DNA of 64,000 nt from an uncultured Lachnospiraceae bacterium (GCA_910586615.1 CAJUJP010000016.1:1-64000); one strand, 5' to 3'; positions 30,765 to 41,274 are shown, numbered from the stretch's first letter. The notes: a model not told the origin generated them from the letters alone. Made by a program: numbers and translations.

Positions 30765-31805
30765 TTATTCTTGATCTGTGTTTTCATCCGGCTCTGCTTT
30801 CACCGCTGTGCCGGATCCTGTTTTGTCTTTCTCTCCTTCTTCTGCTCCGGGCCGTACTTCTTCCTGGCCGGTTTCTGCCGGAACTGACATGTCCTGCATC
30901 CTTCCTTTGTTCACAGACACTGTGGCCACAGGAGTACTCTCACCCCTTTTCATACGCACACGAATCAAAAGGTCCGCCGCCAGTGCCGCAACAAAAAGTA
31001 TAACTGCCAGAACCTGGGACACTGCCACCGTCGTGTGTGGAATAAAAAGGGTATCCGTGCGGATTCCTTCAATCCACGCTCTGCCAAGTCCGTAACCTCC
31101 CAGATACAGAAGCCACATTTCACCCCGGAACTTTTTGTACTGCCTGTACAGCAGCATGATAAAGAGCAGAATCAGATTCCAGAGGCTCTCATACAAAAAA
31201 GTGGGGTGCACCTGTATATAATTGGATCCTTCCAAAATATGTGCCGCCACATTTTCCGAGATATCAACACTTCTGACCGCATCAACCGGCAGCCGCATGG
31301 CCAGCAGATTATCCGTATACTCGCCGAACACTTCCCGGTTGGTAAAGTTCCCCCAGCGCCCGATCACCTGCCCCAGCACAAGACCGGGCACACAGATATC
31401 CGCGATCTGCAGAAAACTCTGTTTTTTTATCCTGCAGTATACCCACAGTGTAATAAATGCCGCGATCACAGCACCGTAAATAGCCAGTCCGCCGTTTCGC
31501 AGGTTAAATACGCCAAGGAGATCATCCCTGTACGCATCCCACCGGAACACAACATAATAAATTCTTGCCCCTATAATGGAAAAAACAATGGCATAGATGG
31601 CAAAATCCCAGATCAGATCGGGATCCACACCTTCCTTTTTTGCCACATAAGCAGCCATCAGAACACCGCTTAATACCCCCAGCCCGATGATCACACCGTA
31701 AAGGGCTATGTGAAAGCCGAAAATACTGAATCCCTTCGGCACATTTTCCAGATAGATTCCCAGATGCGGGAACGCTATATCTGTTGCATTCATTATATCC
31801 TGCAT
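30765..31805 (-). CDS. lgt: Prolipoprotein diacylglyceryl transferase
   Basis: Lgt transfers diacylglycerol from phosphatidylglycerol to the lipobox cysteine of prelipoproteins. The polytopic protein contains the signature GRWGNFTNREVFG with the key Asn and Glu, YGVIIGLGV near the start and YLGGYGLGRAWIEGIRTD near the end. ATG 31805 after AGGAAGG is preferred to 31838. The hydrophilic C-terminal tail of about 55 residues (Glu/Gln/Thr-rich) is longer than in most Lgt. Length is 346. Confidence 0.95.
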   Translation of the reverse strand: MQDIMNATDIAFPHLGIYLENVPKGFSIFGFHIALYGVIIGLGVLSGVLMAAYVAKKEGVDPDLIWDFAIYAIVFSIIGARIYYVVFRWDAYRDDLLGVFNLRNGGLAIYGAVIAAFITLWVYCRIKKQSFLQIADICVPGLVLGQVIGRWGNFTNREVFGEYTDNLLAMRLPVDAVRSVDISENVAAHILEGSNYIQVHPTFLYESLWNLILLFIMLLYRQYKKFRGEMWLLYLGGYGLGRAWIEGIRTDTLFIPHTTVAVSQVLAVILFVAALAADLLIRVRMKRGESTPVATVSVNKGRMQDMSVPAETGQEEVRPGAEEGEKDKTGSGTAVKAEPDENTDQE

Positions 31806-31872
31806 ATCAGACCTTCCTTTTTCCACAGCGGCATTCACAGACTGCTTGCGCAGGCGCAGCTGCTCATTGCTG

Positions 31873-32970
31873 TCACACGTTAAACCGGAACAGGATCACG
31901 TCGCCGTCCTGCACCACATAATCTTTGCCTTCCATACCGACCAGCCCTTTCTCCCTTGCCGCCGCAAGCGATCCCTGTTCCAGCAGGTCTTTATAGTTTA
32001 CCACTTCCGCTTTGATAAAGCCCCGTTCGAAGTCGGTATGTATCTTCCCGGCAGCCTGAGGCGCTTTCGTACCGATCTTGATGGTCCAGGCCCTCGTCTC
32101 GTCCTCGCCTGCAGTGAGGAAACTCATCAGGCCCAGCGTATGGTAGCTTGCCTTAATTAGCTTCTGCAGACCGGACTCGGACAGCCCCAGATCTTCCAGA
32201 AACATTGCCGTCTCCTCCTCATCCAGTTCTGCGATCTCCTGCTCGATCTGGGCACAGATCACGAAAACCTCGCTGTCATTTTCTGCCGCAAATTTTTTCA
32301 CCTTTGCAACACCTTCATTGGATGCACCGTCATCCGCCAGGTCATCCTCAGCCACGTTCGCCGCAAAAATCACCGGTTTGCAGGTCAGAAGATTATAGGA
32401 GGCCAGAAGCGCTGCTTCATCTTCATCCTCCGTCTCAAACCCTTTCGCCAATTTTCCTTCTTCCAGATATGCCTTCACCCGCTCAAGCAGTGCATATTCC
32501 TTAGCGGCGGTCTTGTCCATCTTCGCTGCCTTGGCAGTCTTGGCGATCCTTCTGTCAAGAATCTCAATATCTGAGAAAATCAATTCCAGATCGATAGTCT
32601 CAATATCCCGCAGCGGATCAATGGAACCGTCCACATGCACGATATTGCTGTCCTCAAAGCATCTTACCACATGCACAACGGCATCCACTTCACGAATATT
32701 GCTTAAGAACTGGTTGCCCAGCCCTTCTCCTTTGGATGCACCTTTTACCAGACCGGCTATATCTACAAATTCGATCGTAGCCGGTGTCACCTTCTTAGAA
32801 TGATACAGATCGCCCAGCTGCTTCAACCGTTCGTCCGGTACTGTCACAATGCCGATGTTCGGATCGATCGTACAGAACGGATAGTTGGCCGACTCCGCTC
32901 CTGCCTTGGTCAGTGAATTAAAAAGAGTGCTCTTTCCCACGTTGGGAAGTCCTACGATGCCTAATTTCAT
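31873..32970 (-). CDS. ychF: Redox-sensitive P-loop ATPase/GTPase YchF
   Basis: YchF is an Obg-family protein that binds ATP in preference to GTP and associates with ribosomes. The product has GLPNVGKSTLFN, DIAGLVKGASKGEGLGN, the altered G4 region and a C-terminal TGS domain (ARAWTIKIGTKAPQAAGKIH in part). The length of 365 is standard. The start lies directly upstream of the first strand. It stands between rsgA and lgt. Confidence 0.97.
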   Translation of the reverse strand: MKLGIVGLPNVGKSTLFNSLTKAGAESANYPFCTIDPNIGIVTVPDERLKQLGDLYHSKKVTPATIEFVDIAGLVKGASKGEGLGNQFLSNIREVDAVVHVVRCFEDSNIVHVDGSIDPLRDIETIDLELIFSDIEILDRRIAKTAKAAKMDKTAAKEYALLERVKAYLEEGKLAKGFETEDEDEAALLASYNLLTCKPVIFAANVAEDDLADDGASNEGVAKVKKFAAENDSEVFVICAQIEQEIAELDEEETAMFLEDLGLSESGLQKLIKASYHTLGLMSFLTAGEDETRAWTIKIGTKAPQAAGKIHTDFERGFIKAEVVNYKDLLEQGSLAAAREKGLVGMEGKDYVVQDGDVILFRFNV

Positions 32971-33122
32971 ATCTCGTTATACCTACTCAGAAAACCTTTA
33001 TTTTCAAGGGTTCTGCCTTTCTCTATATTTTTGCTGCGCCAGTTGCTGCACTGAGCCTGTACCATACTCAAAGCATCGACGGCAAATGTATGTCACAATA
33101 CGTTTCTTACCTCATACGCCGC

Positions 33123-34001
33123 TCAATACCGCTTCATTTCCTTCAATTCCTGATACAATACTTTATAATTTTCATACCGTACTCTGCTGATTCTGCCGTC
33201 CTGCACCGCATCTTTTACACCGCAGGCGGGTTCGCTGATATGTGCACAGCCGCTGAACTTGCAGTATGGCTCATATTGTACAAATTCGGGATAATACTTC
33301 CCCAGCTCTTCTTTCGTAATCTCGGAAATATCCAGGGATGTGAAACCGGGTGTGTCCACAATATAAGTCTCCCCGCCCAGAGCGATGATCTCCGAATGCC
33401 TCGTCGTATGTCTGCCCCGCTCGATTCTGGCACTGATCTCCCCTGTCTCCATATTTGCTCTGGGTGCAAGGCGGTTGATCAGCGATGACTTCCCCACTCC
33501 GCTGGGTCCGGCCACCGTTGTGGTCTTCCCGTTCAGCAGTTCTCTCACCCGTTCCAGGCCCTCATTTTCAAGCGCGCTGACAAACAGCACCTTGTATCCG
33601 CAGGTTTCATAGGACTCCCTCAGAGCCTCTTTTTCCCGGGGTGATGCAATATCCTGCTTGTTAAAGCAGATAACCACAGGCAGAGCCTGCCGCTCCATGC
33701 GGATGAGAAACCTGTCCAGCAGATTAAAGTTCGGGTTGGGCTTTACGATTGCAAAAATGATCAGCGCCTGATCCACATTGGCCACGGCCGGACGAATCAG
33801 TGCACTCCGGCGCGGCAGGATCTGACGAATATTGCCGGTCATCTCTTTTTCATCCAGCACATCCACAATCACATCGTCTCCCACCAGAGGCTTCACATGC
33901 TCTTTTCTGAAAATGCCCTTTGCCTTGCATTCATAGATTCCCCGTCCTTCCACATGGACATAATAGAATCCCGCAATTCCCTTAATGATCTTTCCTCTCA
34001 T
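33123..34001 (-). CDS. rsgA: Ribosome small subunit GTPase RsgA
   Basis: RsgA is a circularly permuted GTPase that checks late 30S maturation. It has an N-terminal OB fold, the permuted order G4 (CFNKQD) - G1 (GPSGVGKSSLIN) - G3 (DTPGF), and a zinc site C-x5-C-x-H-x5-C (CKFSGCAHISEPAC). It ends the prpC-prkC-rsgA run, 10 bp after prkC, an order also found in Bacillus. Confidence 0.97.
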   Translation of the reverse strand: MRGKIIKGIAGFYYVHVEGRGIYECKAKGIFRKEHVKPLVGDDVIVDVLDEKEMTGNIRQILPRRSALIRPAVANVDQALIIFAIVKPNPNFNLLDRFLIRMERQALPVVICFNKQDIASPREKEALRESYETCGYKVLFVSALENEGLERVRELLNGKTTTVAGPSGVGKSSLINRLAPRANMETGEISARIERGRHTTRHSEIIALGGETYIVDTPGFTSLDISEITKEELGKYYPEFVQYEPYCKFSGCAHISEPACGVKDAVQDGRISRVRYENYKVLYQELKEMKRY

Positions 34002-34011
34002 GCACTCTTCC

Positions 34012-36126
34012 CTACTCCTGCGTAAAGCTGATCTCTCTTCTCACGGTCTTTTCCTGCGTCGTGGGCTGTGCCGTGATCGTTTCGCCTGTCTCGGGATCTG
34101 TGGTCGTGACTCCTTCCTGCTCCACCGTAAAGTGAAATGTGATCACGCCCGTAGCTGATTTAATACCTGTATAATTGACTGCCACCGGAAATGATGTGGC
34201 CTGTGTACTCAAAAGCTGTGTGCCGTCCGAAGTGTTGACTGTCACATTGACGGCCATGCCGCTGCGGTAATCAGGATCTTCCGTAGGCGCAGTGATCCCT
34301 TCGGAATACCGGTAAGTCACATTTGAAGGGCCTGTGCTGACCTTCAGGTCAATGGCCGTTCCCTGATTCACATAGGAACCCACAGAATAACTCTGATAGC
34401 AGACCATATCCGTCAGGGAAGGGTCTTCATTGCTTACCTGCGAAACAGTTCCCACACTCAGTCCGCTCTCTGTCAGGCTGACCGTAGCATCCATCTCCGT
34501 CAGTCCGATCACATCGGGAACTCTGACCTTCGTCTCCTCTGCTCCCTGGCTCACCCGGATCGTGATAGAAGATCCTTCCGGCGCCGTAGTATCTGCTTCC
34601 GGCGACTGTGAGATCACATATCCGCTCTCCACCTGTGCATCAAAGCTCTCTGTTGCACTTACAACAAACCCGTCCTTTTCCAGAATGGAAACCGCCTCCG
34701 ACTTTGATTTACCGGTTACGGAAGGCACTTTGACTCCATCTGTTCCCTCCGCCACAGTCAACAAAACAACTGTGTTTTTGTCTATCATAAGTCCATCCTG
34801 CACACTTGCCCGCAGCACTGTTCCCACCTCGTAGGCGCTGTTTGGCTCATACTTGATCTCCGGTGTCAGTCCCAGTTCCAGCAGCTTCCGCTTTGCTTCC
34901 TCCACATTCAGGCCAACGACTCTGATCATTTCAACCTTCTCGTTCTCCTCCTGCTGCTGTTCTTCTTCCCCAGAATCAGCCCCGAAGCGGAACATACCCA
35001 ATCCTCTTCCCACAAAAAAGATCACGATACATCCGATCAGCAGCGCTGCGACAACCGCAAGAACTGTAGTGATCTTCTCCATCTTGGGATCATAATCATC
35101 ATCGTCGTCCCAGTCTATTTCATCCTCTTCGTCTTCCTCTTCCTCGTCTTCCTCATAATAGCGCCCGCTGTCCTTTCTCAGACGCATGGCTTCATCCATG
35201 GAATCTCTCCTGTCGGACTGCCGCTTGATCTGCAGCATATCCCGATCCGTGATCATCCTGGTGGAAGCCTCCTCATCAGGGTCTATCACCTTGACAAAAT
35301 CTTCATCGGGATTGAGCAAAGACTGCTTTAAGTCCACAATCAGTTCCGCCATAGACTGATATCTCCTGTCCGGGCTCTTCTGGCAGCACTTCCACACAAT
35401 CTGCTCTACGCTGATGGGAATCTCCGACACATAATCCCGGGGTGACGGCAGTTCCTCCTGTATATGCTTGATGGCGATGGCCACTGTCGTCTCACCGTTA
35501 AAAGGAACTCTGCCCGTAAGCATCTCAAACATCGTGATTCCCAGAGAATAAATGTCACTCTTCTCGTCACTGTATCCGCCTCTGGCCTGCTCCGGCGAAG
35601 TATAGTGTACCGATCCCATAACATTGGAAGTGATGGTATTGCTGGTGGCTGCCTTGGCAATACCGAAATCTGTCACCTTAACCTTTCCTTCTTTTGAAAT
35701 GATGATGTTCTGGGGTTTGATGTCACGATGGATAATGTGATTGTTATGTGCCGCCTCAATCCCCATGGACACCTGAATGGCGATGCTGATCGCCTCTTTT
35801 ACCGATAATCTCGCTTTCTTCTCAATATATTTCTTCAACGTGATACCTTCCACCAGTTCCATGACAATGTAGTAGATACCACCTTCTTCTCCCACGTCAT
35901 ATACATTGACGATATTCGGATGCATCAGTCCTGCCGCCGCCTGTGCCTCAATCCTGAACTTTGATACAAAATTGGCATTCTCACTGAATTCCTGCTTTAG
36001 AACCTTCACCGCCACAAACCGGTTCAGCTTATGATCTTTGGCTTTATATACATCTGACATACCGCCGGTGCCGATCTTCTCCAGGATCTCATACCGGTCA
36101 CCTATCAACATTCCTATTTTAATCAT
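34012..36126 (-). CDS. prkC: PASTA-domain Ser/Thr protein kinase
   Basis: PrkC/StkP-type kinases sense muropeptides or lipid II outside the cell and phosphorylate division, wall and translation proteins. The 704-residue product has a Hanks kinase domain (about 1-270: GTGGMSDVYKA, VAVKVLK, HRDIKPQN, DFGIA), a juxtamembrane Asp/Glu-rich stretch, one membrane helix (about 355-377), three PASTA repeats (about 400-600) and a C-terminal Thr-rich beta region. Its start overlaps the prpC stop by 8 bp, so kinase and phosphatase are translationally coupled. Confidence 0.96.
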   Translation of the reverse strand: MIKIGMLIGDRYEILEKIGTGGMSDVYKAKDHKLNRFVAVKVLKQEFSENANFVSKFRIEAQAAAGLMHPNIVNVYDVGEEGGIYYIVMELVEGITLKKYIEKKARLSVKEAISIAIQVSMGIEAAHNNHIIHRDIKPQNIIISKEGKVKVTDFGIAKAATSNTITSNVMGSVHYTSPEQARGGYSDEKSDIYSLGITMFEMLTGRVPFNGETTVAIAIKHIQEELPSPRDYVSEIPISVEQIVWKCCQKSPDRRYQSMAELIVDLKQSLLNPDEDFVKVIDPDEEASTRMITDRDMLQIKRQSDRRDSMDEAMRLRKDSGRYYEEDEEEEDEEDEIDWDDDDDYDPKMEKITTVLAVVAALLIGCIVIFFVGRGLGMFRFGADSGEEEQQQEENEKVEMIRVVGLNVEEAKRKLLELGLTPEIKYEPNSAYEVGTVLRASVQDGLMIDKNTVVLLTVAEGTDGVKVPSVTGKSKSEAVSILEKDGFVVSATESFDAQVESGYVISQSPEADTTAPEGSSITIRVSQGAEETKVRVPDVIGLTEMDATVSLTESGLSVGTVSQVSNEDPSLTDMVCYQSYSVGSYVNQGTAIDLKVSTGPSNVTYRYSEGITAPTEDPDYRSGMAVNVTVNTSDGTQLLSTQATSFPVAVNYTGIKSATGVITFHFTVEQEGVTTTDPETGETITAQPTTQEKTVRREISFTQE

Positions 36127-36865
36127 GTTCCACCTCGTCTGTTGACGGCTCGATAAGGATCGCAGAAATATTGTCCTTGCCGCCGTTCTGGTTAGCCGTT
36201 CTCACCAATTCTTCTACCCTGTCCTTAAGACTGCCTCCGCCTTTAATGATTCTGCGGATCGTCTCGTCGTCCATCATATTCGTCAAACCGTCAGAACAAA
36301 GTAAAACCATATCTCCTGTCTGTAATTCCAGATTAAAAAAATCCGCCTCAACATAATCTCTGGCGCCGATCGCCCTTGTAATAATATTCTTGTCGGGATG
36401 ATTTCTGGCAGATTCTCTGTCGATTCCGCCCATACGAACCATCTCTTCCACCAAGGAATGATCCTGGGTGATCTGTTTGATCCTGTCACCTATCACATAA
36501 AGCCTGCTGTCCCCCACATTGGCCACTTCCAGATATCTGCCGATGCAGGTGGCTATTACCATCGTAGTACCCATGCCGTTATATGCCGCATCTTCCCTGG
36601 CCCGTTCCCGTATGAGCGCATTTGCCTTGTCGATGGCCCGGCCAAGGATTCTGACAGGGTTCTTCTCAAACGAACTGCCGATCTCTTCCACTACGGTCTC
36701 CACCGCATACCGTGAAGCATAATCTCCTGCATTGTGTCCGCCCATGCCGTCCGCCACAATAAAAACATTGGGCAAATTACCGATGGGAGTCTCCGACAGA
36801 TAGATAAAATCCTGATTCAGTTGTCTTTTCTGTCCGATATCCGTCATTGCATAGGACTTAAGCAC
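36119..36865 (-). CDS. prpC: PP2C-type protein phosphatase
   Basis: PrpC/Stp removes phosphate from Ser/Thr targets of PrkC. Metal-binding motifs are VADGMGGHNAGDYAS, CSDGLTNMM and GGKDNISAIL. The start is GTG 36865, 7 nt after AAGGAGGA; the longer frame to 36901 would run into that site. Length 248 fits. It overlaps rlmN at its start (36858-36865) and prkC at its end. Confidence 0.95.
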   Translation of the reverse strand: MLKSYAMTDIGQKRQLNQDFIYLSETPIGNLPNVFIVADGMGGHNAGDYASRYAVETVVEEIGSSFEKNPVRILGRAIDKANALIRERAREDAAYNGMGTTMVIATCIGRYLEVANVGDSRLYVIGDRIKQITQDHSLVEEMVRMGGIDRESARNHPDKNIITRAIGARDYVEADFFNLELQTGDMVLLCSDGLTNMMDDETIRRIIKGGGSLKDRVEELVRTANQNGGKDNISAILIEPSTDEVEHD

Positions 36866-37937
36866 TGTATGTTCCTCCTTGCTGTTTCTTTCCGCGGTCA
36901 TTCATGTATCTTCGTCTAAGCTGGCCGCAGGCGCCGTCGATATCCCGGCCCATTTCCCTTCTAATAGTAACATTAATTCCATTTTTTTCAAGTTTATTTT
37001 TGAACGCGTCCACCGCGCGTCTCTCAGACTGCACGTACTCACGCTCTCTGACCGGATTCACCGGAATCAGATTTACATGACAGTTCAGGCCTCCGATCAG
37101 CGCCGCAAGCTGCCTTGCATCTTCGTCCGTATCATTGACATCCTTCACGAGACTGTACTCAAAAGTAAGTCTCCTGCCCGTCTTTTCAAAATAGCTGGCA
37201 CAGGCATCCATCAGTTCACTCAGGGAAAAGCTGTCTGCCACAGGCATCAGCTTTCTTCTCTTCTCGTCAGTCGCCGCATGAAGAGATACCGCCAGCGTAA
37301 TCTGAAGCTCCCTGTCAGCAAGCTGATACATTTTAGGGACAATGCCGCAGGTGGACACGGTGACGTTTCTCTGGCTGATATGGAGCCCGTTTTCATCTGT
37401 CAAAAGTGTGATGAACTGCAGCAGGTTATCGAAATTATCCATGGGTTCACCGCTTCCCATGACCACAACATTGGATACCCGCTCACCGGTATGCCTGATG
37501 ACGGCATAGACCTGATCCAGCATCTCCGAAGGCAGCAGGCTGCGTTCCAGCCCGTCCAGCGTGGAGGCGCAGAACCGGCATCCCATACGGCATCCCACCT
37601 GAGACGAAATGCATACGGAATTGCCATGCTTATAGCGCATCCAGACGCTTTCCACCGTATTGCCGTCGGCCAGACCGAAAAGGTATTTTCTGGTGCCGTC
37701 TATCCGTGACTCCTGTACCTGAAGGATCTCAAGTGCGGTATAGCTATACCGCTCCATACACTTGTCTGACAGTGTCTTAGGGATATTCGTCATCTCCTCA
37801 TAGCTTACCGCCAGTTTGTTATGCATCCACTCGTACAACTGCTTCGCCCGGAATGGTTTCTCGCCCATAGACTCCATCTCATCTTTCAGCTGGCTGAGCG
37901 TAAATGATTTGATATCTTTCTTTTTATCTGTTTCCAT
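36858..37937 (-). CDS. rlmN: 23S rRNA (adenine2503-C2)-methyltransferase
   Basis: RlmN is a radical SAM methyltransferase acting on A2503 of 23S rRNA and on tRNA. It contains CRMGCRFCAS (4Fe-4S cysteines), GSGEPMDNFDN, and the catalytic cysteine region near the C-terminus (DIDGACGQLRRRY). Its 359-residue length is typical. The stop overlaps the prpC start; both belong to the long murE-rsgA run. Confidence 0.97.
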   Translation of the reverse strand: METDKKKDIKSFTLSQLKDEMESMGEKPFRAKQLYEWMHNKLAVSYEEMTNIPKTLSDKCMERYSYTALEILQVQESRIDGTRKYLFGLADGNTVESVWMRYKHGNSVCISSQVGCRMGCRFCASTLDGLERSLLPSEMLDQVYAVIRHTGERVSNVVVMGSGEPMDNFDNLLQFITLLTDENGLHISQRNVTVSTCGIVPKMYQLADRELQITLAVSLHAATDEKRRKLMPVADSFSLSELMDACASYFEKTGRRLTFEYSLVKDVNDTDEDARQLAALIGGLNCHVNLIPVNPVREREYVQSERRAVDAFKNKLEKNGINVTIRREMGRDIDGACGQLRRRYMNDRGKKQQGGTYSA

Positions 37938-38106
37938 ATTCTGCCTGTGTTATCCCTGTTCTTCCGTTATTTCCCCATCTGTTTCCACCGGATCCGTTCA
38001 TCTTTGCATGTTCCGGACAGCAAATCATTCTTATGCTTTCCCGTTCTCCCCTGTCCGGTCTGACTGAAAGTATCTCCGCACGCTCCTCTGCCTGCTCTGT
38101 CAGACC

Positions 38107-39462
38107 TCATCCCCGCACTTTCCTGCGCAGTCTGGCCAGAAAAAAGCCGTCCGTCTCATGTACACCGGGCAGCAGCTGCAGATATCCTTTCTCCGCTTCC
38201 CTCCTGAGAGCTTCCGGCAGAAACCGCGCCATGCTCTCCGGCTCCATGTCAAAGGTTTCGCAGATCCAACGAACCATTTCCTCATTCTCCGCCAGGTTCA
38301 TTGTGCAGGTGCTGTAGATCATAACCCCGTCCTGTTTCAGATAATGCACCACATTTGAAAGGATTTCCTTCTGCAGGCAGACGATTTCATCCATTGACTG
38401 CCTGGTTATCCTGTATTTTATATCCTGCTTTTTACCGATCACGCCAAGCCCCGAACAAGGTACATCGGCCAGCAGCACGTCCACCGTTCCAATCAGCGTC
38501 TCATCCCGCATCCTGGCATCCTGTACTCTCACGCTCACATTGGCCAGACCCAGTCTGTCCCTGTTTTCCTCAATTTTTTCAGTTTTATATGCTGTCACGT
38601 CACAGGCGGTCACCTGTCCTGTACCCTGAAGCTTATCCGCCGCATGCAGCGCCTTGCCTCCGGGCGCGGCACAGACATCCAGTACGACATCCCCCGGCCT
38701 GATTCCAGCCGCCTCTGCCACCAGCATGGAGCTCACATCCTGTACCGTAAAAATGCCTTCCCCGTATCCGGCCAGATTTCTGATTCCTTCCGCTTTCTCC
38801 ACTTCCACGGCATAAGGCAGATAAGGATGCCTTACCACCTTTGCACCCGACTGCCGCCAGCGTTCAAGAAGCTCTTCCTGCCGCCCCTCTTCCGGCATTT
38901 CCCGCAGTCTGATGCTCACTGCTTTTCTCTGCAGGAAGGACTGCAGGATCTTCTCACATTGTTCCTCGCCGTAGGCATCGCAGAAATGCCCCACCAGTTC
39001 CTCCGGCATGGAATACCAGACCGCCATATACTCGCGGAAAGATGTTTCCCGATCCGGATAGACGATCTTCTCCCTGTCTCTTGCCACCGCCCGCAGCACA
39101 CCGTTGACATAGCCCCTGAGCTGCTGGAATTTCCGCTTGCCCGCCAGTTTTACCGCCTCGTTGCAGACCGCAGCGTCGGGAATATTTTCCATAAAAAGGA
39201 TCTGATAGACACTCATCCGAAGCAGTTCCCTGATCAGCGGTTTCATCTTCCTTACCGGCACTGTAGAAAACTGTTCCAGTACATAGTCAATCTGAATCCG
39301 GCGCTCCACAGTCCCCTCGCTTACCCGCTTGATAAATGCCTTCTCTCTGCCGTCCAGATAATCGTATTTTTCCAGAACTGCGGCGATCAGAATATTGCTG
39401 TATTCAGTTTGTTTTGACAGTTCCAGTAAAATATCCAGAACCACTTCCCGTCCATTGACCAT
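38107..39462 (-). CDS. rsmB: 16S rRNA (cytosine967-C5)-methyltransferase
   Basis: RsmB methylates C967 of 16S rRNA. It has the N-terminal NusB-like helical domain (about 1-150) and a C-terminal Rossmann methyltransferase domain with DVCAAPGGKALH, DVPCSGLG (first catalytic Cys) and YSTCTMNLAENE (second Cys). Length 451 is standard. The 169-bp gap to rlmN is one of the larger spacings in this run. Confidence 0.96.
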   Translation of the reverse strand: MVNGREVVLDILLELSKQTEYSNILIAAVLEKYDYLDGREKAFIKRVSEGTVERRIQIDYVLEQFSTVPVRKMKPLIRELLRMSVYQILFMENIPDAAVCNEAVKLAGKRKFQQLRGYVNGVLRAVARDREKIVYPDRETSFREYMAVWYSMPEELVGHFCDAYGEEQCEKILQSFLQRKAVSIRLREMPEEGRQEELLERWRQSGAKVVRHPYLPYAVEVEKAEGIRNLAGYGEGIFTVQDVSSMLVAEAAGIRPGDVVLDVCAAPGGKALHAADKLQGTGQVTACDVTAYKTEKIEENRDRLGLANVSVRVQDARMRDETLIGTVDVLLADVPCSGLGVIGKKQDIKYRITRQSMDEIVCLQKEILSNVVHYLKQDGVMIYSTCTMNLAENEEMVRWICETFDMEPESMARFLPEALRREAEKGYLQLLPGVHETDGFFLARLRRKVRG

Positions 39463-39541
39463 AGTGGCTTCATCCTCCCGCGATCTGCTGAAATATCCCT
39501 CTGTTTTCTCCGGATTTCACCGCCGGACAAAAACCTTCCTG

Positions 39542-40255
39542 TCAATCCCGCCTCCTGTTGTTTCCAAACAGAAGAATCAGTCTGAGAAGCTGCAGAATGG
39601 CCGATGCTGCGGCGGCCACATAAGTCAGTGCGGCTGCAGACAGTACTTTGCGGCAGCTGCCCGTCTCATCCCGTTCCAGCATACCGTAATCTCCCAGCAT
39701 GGCCAGCGCTCTGCCTGATGCATTGAACTCTACAGGCAGTGTGACCACCTGAAAAAGCACCGCCAGCGCAAAAACCCAGATGCCGATCTGAATCAGAATC
39801 TGGTTCATTCCCAGCAAAGCGCCCAGAAGAACCAGCGGGATTCCGGCCATGGAACCGATATTTGCCGCCGGAACCAGTGCGGTTCTGACAGACAAAGGGG
39901 CATATCCCTTATTGTGCTGTACCGCATGACCGCACTCATGCGCCGCCACCCCGATGGCCGCAATAGAGTCGGAGCCGTATACAGAATCGGAAAGGCGCAG
40001 CACTTTATGAGCCGGATCGTAGTGGTCTGTCAACTCTCCCCTCACATGCTCAATGCGCACATCATAAATGCCGGACAACTGCAGAATCTTCTGTGCCGCC
40101 TGAGCCCCCGTCAGACCGCTCCTGCTTCTGACCCGGGCATATTTCCTGTATGTGGAGTTCACTCTCATCTGAGCCCAGATACACAAAACCGCTCCGATCA
40201 ATACCAGAATGTATGTCGGATCAAAATAATAGCCATAATATCCGTAACGTCCCAT
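39542..40255 (-). CDS. Zinc metallopeptidase, YugP family
   Basis: The 237-residue membrane protein has an N-terminal helix, the zinc motif AAHECGHAVQH, and two to three C-terminal helices, matching the neutral zinc metallopeptidase family 2 (YugP). It is often found next to rsmB in Clostridia. Substrates are unknown. ATG 40255 lies 9 nt after AAAGG; ATG 40264 overlaps that site. The N-terminus is rich in Gly/Tyr (GRYGYYGYYFD). Confidence 0.88.
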   Translation of the reverse strand: MGRYGYYGYYFDPTYILVLIGAVLCIWAQMRVNSTYRKYARVRSRSGLTGAQAAQKILQLSGIYDVRIEHVRGELTDHYDPAHKVLRLSDSVYGSDSIAAIGVAAHECGHAVQHNKGYAPLSVRTALVPAANIGSMAGIPLVLLGALLGMNQILIQIGIWVFALAVLFQVVTLPVEFNASGRALAMLGDYGMLERDETGSCRKVLSAAALTYVAAAASAILQLLRLILLFGNNRRRD

Positions 40256-40301
40256 CTTTACCATCCTTTCTGTTGTGCTCCATAATCACCGCAGCACTGC
40301 T

Positions 40302-41249
40302 TTATTCACCCAGCATTTCGCCCGCCTTCACCGGATAGCCAAGCAGAAAATCCCTGACCGCCATTCTCTTCTTTCCTTCCGGCTGTACCGACAGGATCTT
40401 AAGAAGACCGTCTCCGGTCTGCACATAAAAAGCATCCTTTTCCACCAGAACCACTGTACCGGGCTGTACACCGCCGTTTTCCAGACTCTCTTTCCCGCAG
40501 ACAGGCATCTCTTCCCAGATCTTCAGGTTCTTACCATGGTAAAGTGTAAAGGCTCCGGGCCAGGAGATCAGTCCTCTGATCAGGCAGTCCAGCTTCCCGG
40601 CACTCTGCTGCCAGTCGATCCTGCCCATGGATTTCTGCAGCATCTTCGCGTAGCAGGTTTCCTCTTCCCTCTGTTTCACCGGCGTCACATTGCCGCTCTC
40701 TATCTGATCCAGTGCAGCAACGATCAGCCGTGCTCCCGCCAGTGCAAGTTTGTCGTGCAGGCTGTCCCCGGTTTCCCCGGAATCAATGGCAATCTCCTCT
40801 TTCAGCAGCATGTCACCTGTATCGATTCCCCTGTCCATCTGCATAATGGTCACACCGGTGGTCTTCTCACCATTGATGATCGCCCACTGGATCGGGCCGG
40901 CTCCTCTGTACTTCGGCAGCAGAGACGCATGGATATTCACACAGCCGTACCGGGGCATGGTCAGAATCTCCTCCGAAAGAATCTGTCCAAACGCCGCCAC
41001 CACAAAAATATCCGCCCCGTAACCGCGCAGCACTTCCACCGCCTCCGGCTCTCTTACTTTCACAGGCTGGAATACCGGAATATCATGTGCAAGAGCACAT
41101 GCCTTGACCGGTGTTACCTGAATCTCTTTTCCCCTGCCCTTAGGCTTATCCGGCTGTGTCACCACCGCCAGAACCTGATGTCCCGCCTCAATAAGCGCTT
41201 CAAGCGCCCCCACGGAAAAATCCGGCGTACCCATATATACTATCTTCAT
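40302..41249 (-). CDS. fmt: Methionyl-tRNA formyltransferase
   Basis: Fmt formylates initiator Met-tRNA using 10-formyl-THF. Motifs seen: MGTPDFSVGALEAL at the start, NIHASLLPKYRGAGPIQW with the catalytic Asn and His, and TGVTIMQMDRGIDTGDML. The C-terminal OB domain is present and length is 315. It follows def by 25 bp, the usual order. Confidence 0.97.
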   Translation of the reverse strand: MKIVYMGTPDFSVGALEALIEAGHQVLAVVTQPDKPKGRGKEIQVTPVKACALAHDIPVFQPVKVREPEAVEVLRGYGADIFVVAAFGQILSEEILTMPRYGCVNIHASLLPKYRGAGPIQWAIINGEKTTGVTIMQMDRGIDTGDMLLKEEIAIDSGETGDSLHDKLALAGARLIVAALDQIESGNVTPVKQREEETCYAKMLQKSMGRIDWQQSAGKLDCLIRGLISWPGAFTLYHGKNLKIWEEMPVCGKESLENGGVQPGTVVLVEKDAFYVQTGDGLLKILSVQPEGKKRMAVRDFLLGYPVKAGEMLGE

Positions 41250-41274
41250 CCGTCCTGTTCTCCTTCCCGGCGCA